This document shows, piece after piece, positions 1-9,142 of a stretch of 64,000 bases of DNA. Under the pieces are notes generated by a model that was given only the letters and a program-made list of their open reading frames with translations, was not told where the DNA came from and did not search any database. The stretch is from Henriciella sp. Its GTDB lineage: Bacteria > Pseudomonadota > Alphaproteobacteria > Caulobacterales > Hyphomonadaceae. Position 1 is the first letter of the stretch, and each line of letters begins with the position of its first letter. Location of the stretch: contig JABSQA010000004.1 of NCBI GenBank assembly GCA_013213825.1, positions 1 through 64,000 of the forward strand, read 5' to 3'. Both the position numbers and the translations under genes were made by a program.

Positions 1-213
1 CATGCCTAATACTTCTAACTGCCAAACGATGACGAGATCATAGCTTTTCCAGGCGATGCCTTGCTCAAACTTGTCGATGTATCCCGGGTTTGCTGCTTTC
101 TCAGGATCAAAGAAAACAATATCTACTGTTGCCCAGTCTTCTATCTGCTGAACGAAAAAATTTGATGATGCCGTCTTTTTATGCATCTCATGATCGAGGA
201 ATAGAACCCTCAT
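1..213 (-). CDS. N-terminal fragment, probable glycosyltransferase (partial)
   Basis: The reading frame starts with ATG at 211-213 and runs off the left edge, giving 71 residues. It begins MRVLFLDHEM and continues with alternating hydrophobic strands (VDIVFF, YDLVIVWQLEVLG), which resembles the first Rossmann half of a GT-B glycosyltransferase. The start overlaps the stop of the gene at 210-1502 in an ATGA arrangement, so the two are probably translated together in a polysaccharide operon. The function is inferred mainly from this neighbour, because the visible part lacks any catalytic motif. Confidence 0.55.
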   Translation of the reverse strand, partial: MRVLFLDHEMHKKTASSNFFVQQIEDWATVDIVFFDPEKAANPGYIDKFEQGIAWKSYDLVIVWQLEVLGM

Positions 214-1502
214 GACATCACCTCTTCTCGCGTCGCCTTATTGGAAGTTTTATTTGGCGTAGAGTGCTTCTCATCCAACGCTAGCACATTTGCCAAAGTA
301 CCGAACGACAGACCTTCGAATTCGACAGCGGTGCTTTTTGCTTCATTGTAAAGTTCTGTACGATCCATCATGTAGTAAGCGTGAATTTTGTCGCAAAACT
401 CATCATCATGAGCGCAGTTATGCACGGATGCCAGAGTCTCGCCCAAATCGTGGAAGCCTGTTAAAGAGCTCAGAAGCATGGGGCGCGCCTTTACAATGCC
501 TTCCTGGGTCATTGCGGATCCCCGAAAGCGATATGTCTCAAAGTCATACGGGGCAATCAATAAGTGGCAGCGTTTATACTCTTCGAGCATTCGGTCTGAG
601 GAGAGTATACGAGGCAGCACCTCGATGTTTGGGGCAGCCAGCATTTGCGACATTTCATAGGCATGCCACTTTTCCTCGTTCCAGCCGACTCGCTTTGTGA
701 CGAATTTTACTCTATCGTCCCGATACAACTGTTTGTAACGTGTTGCAATTTTTAAGAGACGCCAGAATCCTTTATCTTCTCTGCCTGCGCCGCCGAGATA
801 GACGACGAATTCGTCGTCATTATTGATGGGTAATGCCTGTTCTTTTAGCGGGAACAACGACCAACTGACCTTCCTGCCAAAGTATTCTGATAAATAATTT
901 GCGTAAAGGCTACTCTCTGCAGACAATTCTATATTCTTTGAATTGGACAATCGTCGCAAATAGTATCGCAGCATTCTCAAAGGTTCAGAGATTGTTTTTG
1001 AGGCATTTTCCATGACTCCAATAAATCGCAGGTGAACCATCGGTGGGGTGTTGTTTTCGAACGCTATTTCTAACGCTTTCAATAGCCCTGCTGCACCGTA
1101 ATAGTCCACGCTCGGATGGAAAATTCGGTCCTCGGCGGAAATTTGGTGCTTGCTAAAGAAATTGAGCCAGTCAGCAATTGCGATGGCTTCTAATTCATCC
1201 GCTGGGAGCGATTTTTTTTCGACGGAAACAAGTTCATCAAGACGGGCTCGTATCTCTCGTTCTTGTTGTACCGATAGGCCCTCGTAATCGGTTAGTGGTA
1301 TAAACTCTTCGTAATAATAGCTGAAAGACGGCTCAAACATTGCCTCGACAGCAGCTCTTTGCGGATAACTAAATGCGCAGCAGGCAACAACGGTGAGGTC
1401 GCGCTCCTCGAAGTAATTCCTGAAGTAGGTCAGTTGATGAGGGTTATGGCCATAGTCAAAACCACAAACCGGATCGACTATAAAACAACGCGATTTTTCC
1501 AT
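210..1502 (-). CDS. GT-B-like glycosyltransferase, polysaccharide cluster
   Basis: A 430-residue protein without signal peptide or membrane helices. The C-terminal half carries a nucleotide-sugar-binding-like pattern: a strand with VVYLGGAGREDKGF near residue 235, and near residue 320 a segment LLIAPYDFETYRFRGSAMTQEGIVKARPMLLSS that resembles the donor-binding region of GT-B enzymes. The acceptor and sugar cannot be predicted. GAGAGG lies six bases before the ATG, supporting this start. The stop overlaps the next gene (ATGA). The coding sequence is visibly more AT-rich than the genes to its right, as is usual for O-antigen or capsule transferases. The exact GT family is uncertain. The 196 bp upstream (1503-1698) hold no gene I can support. 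Confidence 0.65.
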   Translation of the reverse strand: MEKSRCFIVDPVCGFDYGHNPHQLTYFRNYFEERDLTVVACCAFSYPQRAAVEAMFEPSFSYYYEEFIPLTDYEGLSVQQEREIRARLDELVSVEKKSLPADELEAIAIADWLNFFSKHQISAEDRIFHPSVDYYGAAGLLKALEIAFENNTPPMVHLRFIGVMENASKTISEPLRMLRYYLRRLSNSKNIELSAESSLYANYLSEYFGRKVSWSLFPLKEQALPINNDDEFVVYLGGAGREDKGFWRLLKIATRYKQLYRDDRVKFVTKRVGWNEEKWHAYEMSQMLAAPNIEVLPRILSSDRMLEEYKRCHLLIAPYDFETYRFRGSAMTQEGIVKARPMLLSSLTGFHDLGETLASVHNCAHDDEFCDKIHAYYMMDRTELYNEAKSTAVEFEGLSFGTLANVLALDEKHSTPNKTSNKATREEVMS

Positions 1503-1698
1503 AACTCACCTCTCAAACGCAAGCTTTCCAGCCTTCAAGTTGGAAGCGGTCCTTGGCATCGCTGACCTCATTAGTCAACGGTTGTAGGGGAGCGCAACTT
1601 TCTTGCTTTAACGGAAGCTATGCAACAGTCACGCTGATTAAAATTGCAGCACCGATTTATGCGTCAGTGCAATATCCAGATCCCGTTTTCGGGCTACC

Positions 1699-2670
1699 TC
1701 AAACGACGCCAATCGCAAGGCAGTCATGGACATGTATTAACCCGACAGGCTGTTTTTGGTCATTCACGATGAAAAGGGCCGTAATTTTGAACTCGCTCAA
1801 CATGGAAAGTGCCTCGGCGGCTAAGCCGTTTTCAGCGATAGTACGAGGGTTCTCCGTCATCATCTTGCCTGCATTTAGGGCTTCGATTGAGCCTGTTACG
1901 GCGCGCCGAATATCACCATCCGTTATGATTCCAACCAGTCTTTTATCTTGGATTACCCCACAGCACCCAAAGCCACCCTCAGTGATCTTCTCCACAATGT
2001 CGGAAAATTCAGCGTCTGGCGTACAAAGCGGCATTTCTTTGTGGTGCATCAAGTCGGTCACGCGCTTCAAGGCGGCGCCAAGTTTCCCGCCCGGGTGGAA
2101 CGTATGAAAATCACGAGCGCTGAAGCCTTTTTGGCGCAACAAAGCGACCGCCAATGCGTCGCCGAGCGCCAGCATCTGCGTGGTGGACGTGGTCGGCGCC
2201 TTAGTGACACCACACGCTTCTTTGGATTTCGGGACGAGCAGCGTGAAGGTCGATCCTTTTGCGAGGCTCGACTCCGCGCCGGAAGTCATCCCGATCAAGG
2301 GGATATCAAAGCGGCCGCAATAGCCGATAATGTCGCCCAGTTCGGGTGTTTCGCCGGAATTGGATAGAGCGATGACGACGTCATCCTCAGAAATCATCCC
2401 GAGGTCGCCATGGCTCGCCTCACCTGGGTGAACATAGACGGCAGGCGTACCAGTCGACGCAAATGTCGCGGCGATCTTACGAGCAATATGACCCGACTTC
2501 CCCATGCCGGTAACAATCGTGCGTCCCGCTGCGTTCATAATGATCGAAATTGCGCGCTCAAACTGATCGCTCAGATCAGCGCTTTGATCGCGCAGCGCCG
2601 CAATTAGTTCTTCAATACCAGCGCGCTCGGTTTCTAAAACTTCGAGAGCGGTTTCTGTTGGCGTGCTCAT
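1699..2670 (-). CDS. kdsD: Arabinose-5-phosphate isomerase (KdsD/KpsF)
   Basis: Interconverts D-ribulose 5-phosphate and D-arabinose 5-phosphate, the first committed step to Kdo for LPS or capsule. An N-terminal SIS domain shows VTGMGKSGHIARKIAATFASTG, HPGEASHGDLGM and ALSNSGET. It is followed by two CBS domains, the second ending in LIHVHDCLAIGVV. At 323 residues it matches the usual length of about 328. I chose the ATG at 2668-2670 because AAGGA lies nine bases upstream; an in-frame ATG at 2712 would add 14 residues and overlap the upstream epimerase gene. It follows the epimerase on the same strand and is likely cotranscribed with it. A separate copy for LPS may exist elsewhere in the genome. 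Confidence 0.93.
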   Translation of the reverse strand: MSTPTETALEVLETERAGIEELIAALRDQSADLSDQFERAISIIMNAAGRTIVTGMGKSGHIARKIAATFASTGTPAVYVHPGEASHGDLGMISEDDVVIALSNSGETPELGDIIGYCGRFDIPLIGMTSGAESSLAKGSTFTLLVPKSKEACGVTKAPTTSTTQMLALGDALAVALLRQKGFSARDFHTFHPGGKLGAALKRVTDLMHHKEMPLCTPDAEFSDIVEKITEGGFGCCGVIQDKRLVGIITDGDIRRAVTGSIEALNAGKMMTENPRTIAENGLAAEALSMLSEFKITALFIVNDQKQPVGLIHVHDCLAIGVV

Positions 2671-2705
2671 TCGGCTCTGTCCTTCATGCATGACTGCATT
2701 TGAGA

Positions 2706-3686
2706 TTAACAATAGCGCTCCCAGCGGGGCAGGAACCAGTCGGCGAACGCGGAAATGCCATCGCTTAAACTGACTTTAGGAGCATAGTCGAGCTCTGCGC
2801 GGGCGCGTTCAATATCGGCCCAGGTGCGCTCTAAGTCACCGCGCTGCATGTCTTCAAATTGTTTTACGGCGTCCATCTTCACACCAGACTCCGTTAGGCG
2901 GATAAGGTCCATGAGCGGTTCTGGTCGATCATTGCCAAGATTGTAAACGCGATGTGGGACGGGCAAAGACAGGCCACTCGCGGGGCGTTCGAGCGCGGCT
3001 ATCGTGCCGTCGACAATATCATTGATATAGGTGAAATCCCGGCTCATTTTGCCGTGATTAAACACTTTGATCGGCTCGCCTTTCAAGATCCGCTCCGCAA
3101 AGATCCAATAGGCCATGTCTGGCCGCCCCCAGGGCCCGTAAACGGTAAAGAAGCGTAGCCCGGTCAGCGACAGGCCGTAAAGTCGGGCATAAGATTGCGA
3201 CATAAGTTCATTGGACTTTTTTGTCGCGCCGTAAAACGAAACCGGATCATCGGTCTGGTCGGTCTCTGCGAAAGGGATTTTCGTGTTGCCGCCATAAACG
3301 GACGACGAGGACGCATAGACCATATTTTCCGTCTCAAGCTCGCGGGCCAGCTCAAGCATCGCAAAATGGCCCTCAAGATTGGCTTCGGTATAGGCAGCCG
3401 GGTTTTGCAAGGAATAGCGGACACCGGCTTGCGCGGCCAAGTGTAGGATTTTTGTCGGTTTCCGCCCGTTCAGGGCCGACTTCATGGTTTCAATCGAGGC
3501 GACGTCCAATTCATGAAACGAAAAGTCTCCTTCACGGCATAAGGAGTCCAGCCGATCACGTTTCAATTGCGGCGCATAATAATGGTTCAAGCTGTCAAAA
3601 CCGATGACGGATTCACCCGATTGCAAAAGGGATTGCGCGACATGGGCGCCGATAAAGCCTGCTACGCCGGTAATGAGGATGGTCAT
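2706..3686 (-). CDS. UDP-glucuronate 4-epimerase-like NAD-dependent epimerase
   Basis: An extended short-chain dehydrogenase of 326 residues. It has the NAD motif GVAGFIGAHVAQ at the N-terminus, the SSSSVYGG strand, the catalytic YGATKK (Tyr-x3-Lys) near residue 152 and RFFTVYGPWGRPDMA. The last motif is typical of the UDP-glucuronate 4-epimerase (LspL/CapI) subgroup, which makes UDP-galacturonate. It ends just before kdsD on the same strand, which suggests a sugar-nucleotide operon feeding the glycosyltransferases at 1-1502. Substrate assignment is by subfamily motif; a UDP-hexose epimerase of another specificity cannot be excluded. Confidence 0.85.
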   Translation of the reverse strand: MTILITGVAGFIGAHVAQSLLQSGESVIGFDSLNHYYAPQLKRDRLDSLCREGDFSFHELDVASIETMKSALNGRKPTKILHLAAQAGVRYSLQNPAAYTEANLEGHFAMLELARELETENMVYASSSSVYGGNTKIPFAETDQTDDPVSFYGATKKSNELMSQSYARLYGLSLTGLRFFTVYGPWGRPDMAYWIFAERILKGEPIKVFNHGKMSRDFTYINDIVDGTIAALERPASGLSLPVPHRVYNLGNDRPEPLMDLIRLTESGVKMDAVKQFEDMQRGDLERTWADIERARAELDYAPKVSLSDGISAFADWFLPRWERYC

Positions 3687-3936
3687 GCAATTCCTTCAGG
3701 CCGTGATTCGCTGGCCTCGGTGTTCCGTCACATAGGACTTTTCCGCGCCTGAGAACATATACTGGCTGCTAATTGAAGCCTACTGAAAACAGCGACAGCT
3801 TTGCGAACAGAAACCGATATTTGCCGAAAACGGGTATCGTGGTGCATCTGGCCAAGGTAAAACCCGTCTTGGACTCGTCGACGTCCGCCACTAGGAGCTT
3901 GATCCTGTCTTCGCCAATCTGCCAAAAGGGGCGCAA

Positions 3937-4758
3937 ATGAAAACTCTCATCGTTGTCCCTTCGCGCTATGCGTCGACCCGCTTCCCGCAAAAACCCTTGC
4001 ACACCATTGCCGGACAAACGCTGCTGGCCCGCGTCTCATCGATTGCCCGGATCTGCGCCGAAGCCGATCCCGACGTCTCCTTCATCGTCGCGACCGATCA
4101 TCCAGAGATTGAGGCGCACGCCAAAGAGATCGGGGCGCCGGTGGTCATGACCGATCCAAATTTGCCGTCTGGCACAGACCGCGCCTGGGCGGCCGTGAAT
4201 GCGTTTGCACCAGACACCGAATTTATCGTCAATCTTCAGGGCGACGCCCCCTTCACGCCGCCAAGTTATATCTCAGCAATTATTGAATCCGGGCGGACAA
4301 CCGCGCTCGATGCCGTTACACCGATTGTTCAGATGAGTTGGGCAGACCTGGATGAGCTGCGCGCCCGCAAACAAGAAACGCCATTCTCCGGAACCACCTG
4401 TATCGTCAATGCGCAGGATGAGGCGCTTTGGTTCTCTAAAAATATCCTTCCCGCCATTCGTAAAGAACACAAGCTGCGCGCGGCGGGGGCACTCTCTCCG
4501 GTTTGGCGGCATATTGGCTTGTATGGATTTAAGCGCGGCGCATTGGCGGCTTTCGTTCAGCTGGAAGAAGGTCATTATGAGAGCTTAGAGGGCCTAGAGC
4601 AGTTGCGTTTTCTCGAAAACGGGCTGCGGATCCAAGCCGTAAAAGTGCCCGCGGCACCGAGCGCCATGTGGGGCATTGATACACCACAAGATGCGGACCA
4701 TGCAGAACAGTTGATCGCCAAGCATGGCGAACCACTCGCTGAGTTCACCAATGACTGA
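3937..4758 (+). CDS. kdsB: CMP-Kdo synthetase (3-deoxy-manno-octulosonate cytidylyltransferase)
   Basis: Activates Kdo with CTP to CMP-Kdo in the cytoplasm. The N-terminus IVVPSRYASTRFPQKPL is the nucleotide-binding loop of the family (usually ARxxSxRxPGKPL), followed by VVMTDPNLPSGTDRAWAA and VNLQGDAPF. The latter corresponds to the family's VNxQGDEP, with Ala in place of Glu. WHIGLYGFKRGAL-type residues occur near 190. At 273 residues it is somewhat longer than the E. coli enzyme (248). The last 8 bp overlap the start of the phosphatase gene at 4751, so the two form a transcription unit. The upstream 250 bp (3687-3936) separate it from the divergent epimerase gene and show nothing else I can support. 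Confidence 0.9.
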   Translation: MKTLIVVPSRYASTRFPQKPLHTIAGQTLLARVSSIARICAEADPDVSFIVATDHPEIEAHAKEIGAPVVMTDPNLPSGTDRAWAAVNAFAPDTEFIVNLQGDAPFTPPSYISAIIESGRTTALDAVTPIVQMSWADLDELRARKQETPFSGTTCIVNAQDEALWFSKNILPAIRKEHKLRAAGALSPVWRHIGLYGFKRGALAAFVQLEEGHYESLEGLEQLRFLENGLRIQAVKVPAAPSAMWGIDTPQDADHAEQLIAKHGEPLAEFTND

Positions 4759-5365
4759 CATCTATATCGTTCGCCATGGAAACACATTCGATAAAGGCGA
4801 CACGGTCACCCGCGTCGGCGCGCGAACGGATTTGCCGCTGTCTATGTCTGGACAGGTTCAAGCCGGTCAGTTGGCGGTGCATTTTCGCGAGATTGTTCCT
4901 CAGGGGTTTGGCGCCGCTTTTTGCAGCGAATTGCAACGGACGCGACAAACCGCTCAAGCGATATTGGATGCGTATGAAAAACGGCCCGAGCTGAGTGAAC
5001 TCGAATTTCTGCGTGAGGTGGATTATGGACCCGACGAAAATCAGCCGGAAGATCAAGTCATAGCTCGGATAGGCGAAGCGGCTCTAGAGGCTTGGGATCG
5101 CGATGCGACACCACCGCCAGGATGGGATGTCTCACCGGATGAAATCAAGGTCGAATGGGCGAATTTGCTCAACACGCTCACAGGTCCACGGTCATCAGCG
5201 CCGGTGCTGATCGTCACGTCGAATGGCATCGCCAGGTTCGTGTTAAATGCTGTCATGAGCGTTCGGTGCGAACCCGGGTCGATCAAACTGAAAACAGGCG
5301 CTTACGGTCTGATCCGCACCGAACCGGACGGGGCTACACTTCTAGAATGGAATGTCAGGCCCTAA
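4751..5365 (+). CDS. Histidine phosphatase family protein linked to kdsB
   Basis: A 204-residue phosphoglycerate-mutase-like protein. It starts MTDIYIVRHGNTF, containing the phospho-acceptor RHG motif, and has CSELQRTRQTAQAI near residue 60. The usual second histidine motif (SHGG-like) is replaced by VTSNGIARF, so Asn stands where His normally lies in the phosphate pocket. The ATG at 4751 is preferred over one at 4724 because it starts directly at the conserved strand. The start overlaps kdsB by 8 bp and the stop overlaps the end of convergent kdsA. No HAD-type kdsC (Kdo-8-phosphate phosphatase) is present in the window, so a role in Kdo metabolism is plausible, but that is inference only. 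Confidence 0.8.
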   Translation: MTDIYIVRHGNTFDKGDTVTRVGARTDLPLSMSGQVQAGQLAVHFREIVPQGFGAAFCSELQRTRQTAQAILDAYEKRPELSELEFLREVDYGPDENQPEDQVIARIGEAALEAWDRDATPPPGWDVSPDEIKVEWANLLNTLTGPRSSAPVLIVTSNGIARFVLNAVMSVRCEPGSIKLKTGAYGLIRTEPDGATLLEWNVRP

Positions 5366-6210
5366 TTGACGATCTCATGAATGGCTTTCAGCTCACGGAG
5401 CAAGGGTTCGGCTGCTGTCAAAGGCAGGCAGCTTGGACCGTCGCACAGGGCTTTGTCCGGATCGATGTGGAACTCCAAGAACACGCCATCGGCACCCGCG
5501 GCGACAGCAGACTTGGCAATCGTGCCCACGCCTTCGCGGCGTCCCCCTGTTGACGCACCGGCCGTACGCGGGTCAGCCCCCGGCAATTGCACTGCGTGGG
5601 TCGCATCAATCGTGACCGGACAGCCAAGTGACTGCATCTGCTGAATGCTCAACATGTCGACCACGAGATTATTATAGCCGAAGCTTGAGCCGCGCTCGCA
5701 CAAGATCAATCGATTTTCGGGAAGGATTTCGCCGACTTTGGAAACGATGTTCTTTGTGTCCCAAGGCGCCATGAATTGCGGTTTCTTGGCATGAATAACT
5801 TTGCCATATTTCTCGACGGCTTTGGCCGTGGCGACGACAAGGTCCGTCTGGCGAACCAGAAAGGCAGGCAATTGCACCAGATCGGCCACCTCGGCCACAG
5901 CATCAGCTTGATGGGGTTCGTGTAAGTCGGTGCAAATCCCGACGCCGAGGTCTTGCTTAATCTCCGCCAGCATCGGGACGCCGGTCTCGAATCCTGGCCC
6001 GCGATAGGATTTGATCGAAGACCGGTTGGCTTTGTCGAAGCTTGCTTTGAAAATGTAAGGCAGGCCAAGCTGCTCACAAATCGCCTTCAGCTCTTTGCCG
6101 ACGGTCAGCGCGAGATCGAGATCTTCCAGAACATTCAGCCCGGCAATCACCGCCAAAGGCTGGCCTGTGCCAATTTTCCAATCGAGGGCGTCTAGACTTA
6201 CCACGCTCAT
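5362..6210 (-). CDS. kdsA: Kdo-8-phosphate synthase
   Basis: Condenses phosphoenolpyruvate with arabinose 5-phosphate to Kdo 8-phosphate. The 282-residue length is normal for the family. Visible motifs are FKASFDKANRSSIKSYRGPG near residues 55-75, GICTDLHEP, QLPAFLVRQTDLV and VTIDATHAVQLPG. It ends convergently on the phosphatase gene with an overlap of a few bases. With kdsD and kdsB it completes three of the four Kdo-CMP steps in 4.5 kb. No strong Shine-Dalgarno sequence is seen before the ATG at 6208-6210. Confidence 0.95.
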   Translation of the reverse strand: MSVVSLDALDWKIGTGQPLAVIAGLNVLEDLDLALTVGKELKAICEQLGLPYIFKASFDKANRSSIKSYRGPGFETGVPMLAEIKQDLGVGICTDLHEPHQADAVAEVADLVQLPAFLVRQTDLVVATAKAVEKYGKVIHAKKPQFMAPWDTKNIVSKVGEILPENRLILCERGSSFGYNNLVVDMLSIQQMQSLGCPVTIDATHAVQLPGADPRTAGASTGGRREGVGTIAKSAVAAGADGVFLEFHIDPDKALCDGPSCLPLTAAEPLLRELKAIHEIVN

Positions 6211-6383
6211 TTTTGATCTCGCTTTTAGGTTCCTTCGCGCCGCTCTTAGTCAAACCAGCGGGACTTGGCCAGCCGCGCCGCGCAATCCCAAAATAGAGCG
6301 GTAACATCGATTGACAATTCCCGCCTGTACAAAGTCGCTACGCGTGCTATAGGCCAAAAAAATTCATATAAAGGATCGTTGAT

Positions 6384-7778
6384 ATGTCTCAAGACTATGC
6401 TGTCGCAGACATCAGCCAGGCTGATTTTGGTCGGATGGAAATTGAAATTGCAGAGACCGAAATGCCGGGCCTGATGGCGGCGCGGGCCGAATATGGCGCA
6501 AGCCAACCCTTGAAAGGCGCGCGGATTGCCGGCTCGCTGCACATGACGATCCAGACCGCGGTCCTGATCCAAACCCTCGAAGCGCTCGGCGCGGAAGTGC
6601 GCTGGGCCAGCTGTAATATCTACTCCACGCAGGATCATGCTGCTGCCGCAATCGCTGACGCTGGTACGCCCGTCTTCGCCCATAAAGGCGAAACGCTGGA
6701 TGAGTATTGGCAATTCGCGGACCGCATCTTTGAGTGGCCAAATGGCGAAACCGTCAACCTGATCTTGGACGATGGCGGCGATGCCACCATGTACCTTATC
6801 CTGGGTGAAAAAGCCGAAGCCGATCCATCTGTTCTCGACAATCCTGGGTCTGAGGAAGAAGAGGCACTGTTCCGTCAAATCCGCAAGCGGATGACAGAAA
6901 CACCGGGCTGGTTCTCGCGCATCAAGAATGGCATTCGCGGCGTTTCGGAAGAAACCACAACCGGCGTCAACCGCCTGTATCAATTGGCCAGCAAGAATGA
7001 GCTGCCTTTCCCGGCCATTAACGTCAATGACTCGGTCACCAAGTCGAAATTCGACAATAAGTATGGCTGTAAGGAATCTCTGGTCGATGCGATCCGTCGT
7101 GGCACGGACGTGATGATGGCCGGAAAGACCGCCTTTGTTGCGGGCTATGGCGATGTCGGCAAAGGCTCTGCGGCGTCGCTGTCGGGTTCTGGGGCGCGCG
7201 TCACGGTTTCTGAAGTCGACCCAATCTGCGCTTTGCAGGCCGCTATGGATGGATATGACGTTCAGACCATCGACACGATGGCGCCAAAAGCTGACATCTT
7301 TGTCACCGCGACCGGCAACAAAGACATCCTGACCGTCGACCATATGCGGGCGATGAAGGACATGGCCATCGTTTGTAATATCGGCCACTTCGACAATGAG
7401 ATCCAAGTCGAAGGTCTGCGCAATTTCAAATGGACCAATATCAAACCGCAAGTCGATATGGTCACCTTCCCGGATGGCAAGCGGATCATTCTCTTGTCCG
7501 AAGGCCGTCTGGTGAACCTGGGCAACGCCACTGGTCACCCAAGCTTCGTTATGTCAGCCTCATTCACCAACCAAACGCTGGCCCAGATCGCTCTGCACGA
7601 GAATAAGGGTGAGTATGGCAATGAGGTTTACACATTGCCGAAGCATTTGGACGAGAAAGTTGCGCGTTTGCACCTCGAAAAGCTTGGGGTTGAGCTGACC
7701 AAACTCTCTGATGAGCAGGCCGACTATATCGGCGTGACGACGCAGGGACCATTCAAGCCAGAGCATTACCGCTACTAA
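6384..7778 (+). CDS. ahcY: Adenosylhomocysteinase
   Basis: Hydrolyses S-adenosylhomocysteine to adenosine and homocysteine in the cytoplasm, relieving product inhibition of methyltransferases. The 464-residue protein shows [38 protein letters not shown], the NAD-binding [10 protein letters not shown] and a C-terminus ending KPEHYRY, all typical. The length matches the bacterial form with an internal insert. AAAGGA lies upstream of the ATG. It is followed after 20 bp by metK on the same strand, forming a methyl-cycle operon. The 173 bp upstream hold no recognisable SAM or SAH riboswitch. Confidence 0.97.
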   Translation: MSQDYAVADISQADFGRMEIEIAETEMPGLMAARAEYGASQPLKGARIAGSLHMTIQTAVLIQTLEALGAEVRWASCNIYSTQDHAAAAIADAGTPVFAHKGETLDEYWQFADRIFEWPNGETVNLILDDGGDATMYLILGEKAEADPSVLDNPGSEEEEALFRQIRKRMTETPGWFSRIKNGIRGVSEETTTGVNRLYQLASKNELPFPAINVNDSVTKSKFDNKYGCKESLVDAIRRGTDVMMAGKTAFVAGYGDVGKGSAASLSGSGARVTVSEVDPICALQAAMDGYDVQTIDTMAPKADIFVTATGNKDILTVDHMRAMKDMAIVCNIGHFDNEIQVEGLRNFKWTNIKPQVDMVTFPDGKRIILLSEGRLVNLGNATGHPSFVMSASFTNQTLAQIALHENKGEYGNEVYTLPKHLDEKVARLHLEKLGVELTKLSDEQADYIGVTTQGPFKPEHYRY

Positions 7779-7798
7779 TCGGCGAGGGGAGACACGCT

Positions 7799-8980
7799 AT
7801 GCCATTGCAGCATCATGAGTTTACGTCTGAGAGTGTTTCTGAAGGGCATCCAGACAAAGTTTCAGACCAAATCTCTGATGCGGTCGTGGACTTATTCCTA
7901 GGGAAAGACCCGACCGCAAAGGTGGCCGTTGAAACACTGACCACGACCAATCGCGTGGTCCTAGCGGGTGAAGTTCGTACCAATAATGGCGCAGTCGTCA
8001 CCAAAGACGAAATGAACCAAGCTGCCCGCGATGTGGTCAAGGCGATTGGCTATGAGCAGGACGGGTTCCATTGGCAGAACATGGCGGTTGAAAACCATGT
8101 TCATGGTCAATCTGCTGAAATCGCTCAAGGTGTTGAAGCCGGTCAGGGCCTGCACCAAGAAGAAGGCGCCGGCGACCAGGGCATCATGTTTGGCTATGCC
8201 ACGGACGAGACGCCCGAATTGATGCCTGCGACTTTGGTTTACTCGCACCAGATTTTACGCAAGTTGGCTGAACTCCGTCACAATGGCACGCATCCCGAAT
8301 TGGAGCCGGATGCAAAAAGCCAAGTGACGCTGCAATATGATGGCTCACGTCCGGTTGGCGTCAATGCCATCGTGGTCTCGCACCAACACAAAGACTCAGC
8401 GACATTGGAAGAATTGCGGGAAATCATTCGTCCCGTGGTCAAAGATGTGCTGCCCGAGGGCTGGTTCCCTGATGAAGACAAGTTCTACGTCAATCCGACG
8501 GGCCGTTTCGTCATCGGTGGCCCGGACGGAGATGCCGGACTGACAGGCCGTAAGATCATTGTCGATACGTATGGCGGTGCAGCGCCGCATGGCGGCGGCG
8601 CATTTTCCGGTAAAGACCCGTCAAAGGTAGATCGCTCGGCCGCCTATGCGACGCGATACCTGGCGAAGAATGTCGTCGCGGCCGGATTGGCAAAGCGCTG
8701 CAACATCCAGGTCAGCTATGCCATTGGCGTCGCTCAACCGCTCTCACTCTATGTCGACACGTTCGGCACGGGCGAAGTCGGCGAAGACACGATTGCGCGC
8801 AAATTGCGTGAGCTTGTGGATCTGTCGCCTCGCGGGATTCGCAACCATTTGAAGCTGGAAGCACCGATCTACAGCCCGTCCGCATCCTATGGGCATTTTG
8901 GGCGAACACCGACCGATGCAGGGGCCTTCAGTTGGGAAAAAACTGGCTTGGTCAATGAGTTACAGGCCTTGGCCAAGTAA
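7799..8980 (+). CDS. metK: S-adenosylmethionine synthetase
   Basis: Makes S-adenosylmethionine from methionine and ATP. The 393-residue protein opens with [24 protein letters not shown] and has [18 protein letters not shown] and the P-loop-like [19 protein letters not shown], both hallmark motifs. A GAGGGGA ribosome site sits just upstream. Coupling with ahcY places synthesis of the methyl donor and removal of the inhibitory product in one unit. It is followed by an inverted repeat at 9007-9031 that may terminate the operon. Confidence 0.97.
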   Translation: MPLQHHEFTSESVSEGHPDKVSDQISDAVVDLFLGKDPTAKVAVETLTTTNRVVLAGEVRTNNGAVVTKDEMNQAARDVVKAIGYEQDGFHWQNMAVENHVHGQSAEIAQGVEAGQGLHQEEGAGDQGIMFGYATDETPELMPATLVYSHQILRKLAELRHNGTHPELEPDAKSQVTLQYDGSRPVGVNAIVVSHQHKDSATLEELREIIRPVVKDVLPEGWFPDEDKFYVNPTGRFVIGGPDGDAGLTGRKIIVDTYGGAAPHGGGAFSGKDPSKVDRSAAYATRYLAKNVVAAGLAKRCNIQVSYAIGVAQPLSLYVDTFGTGEVGEDTIARKLRELVDLSPRGIRNHLKLEAPIYSPSASYGHFGRTPTDAGAFSWEKTGLVNELQALAK

Positions 8981-9006
8981 AAATCTATATGTGCCTACAT
9001 TTCAAA

Positions 9007-9031
9007 CACGTCTCATGAAAACTGAGACGTG
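9007..9031 (+). terminator. Inverted repeat after metK, possible terminator
   Basis: Nine-base perfect arms CACGTCTCA and TGAGACGTG are separated by seven bases. A T-rich stretch (TTGTTTTTGG) begins about seven bases after the stem, which is looser than a classical intrinsic terminator. It lies 27 bp after the metK stop. The arms also contain GTCTCA/TGAGAC half-sites like those before the TetR gene at 22733, so a protein-binding role is an alternative. Confidence 0.45.
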
Positions 9032-9142
9032 AGCGCATTGTTTTTGGTTAATATTCAAAATTACTGTTGTCGCCTGAGAGGCGATGTGCATACGTGGCTG
9101 AAAGAATGATCGGGGCCTGACCCCGCTTTGAGGGAGTCATTC

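Noticed and set aside
3687-3936. A possible remnant gene between the epimerase and kdsB.
   Set aside because: Only short frames without homology are seen; nothing supports a gene.
6211-6383. A possible SAM or SAH riboswitch and TTGACA promoter before ahcY.
   Set aside because: No conserved riboswitch core could be found, and no good -10 box lies at the right distance from TTGACA at 6311.
6246-7538. A 430-residue minus-strand open frame antisense to ahcY.
   Set aside because: It lies entirely opposite a strongly conserved enzyme gene and has no recognisable domain; it is a shadow of biased codon use.
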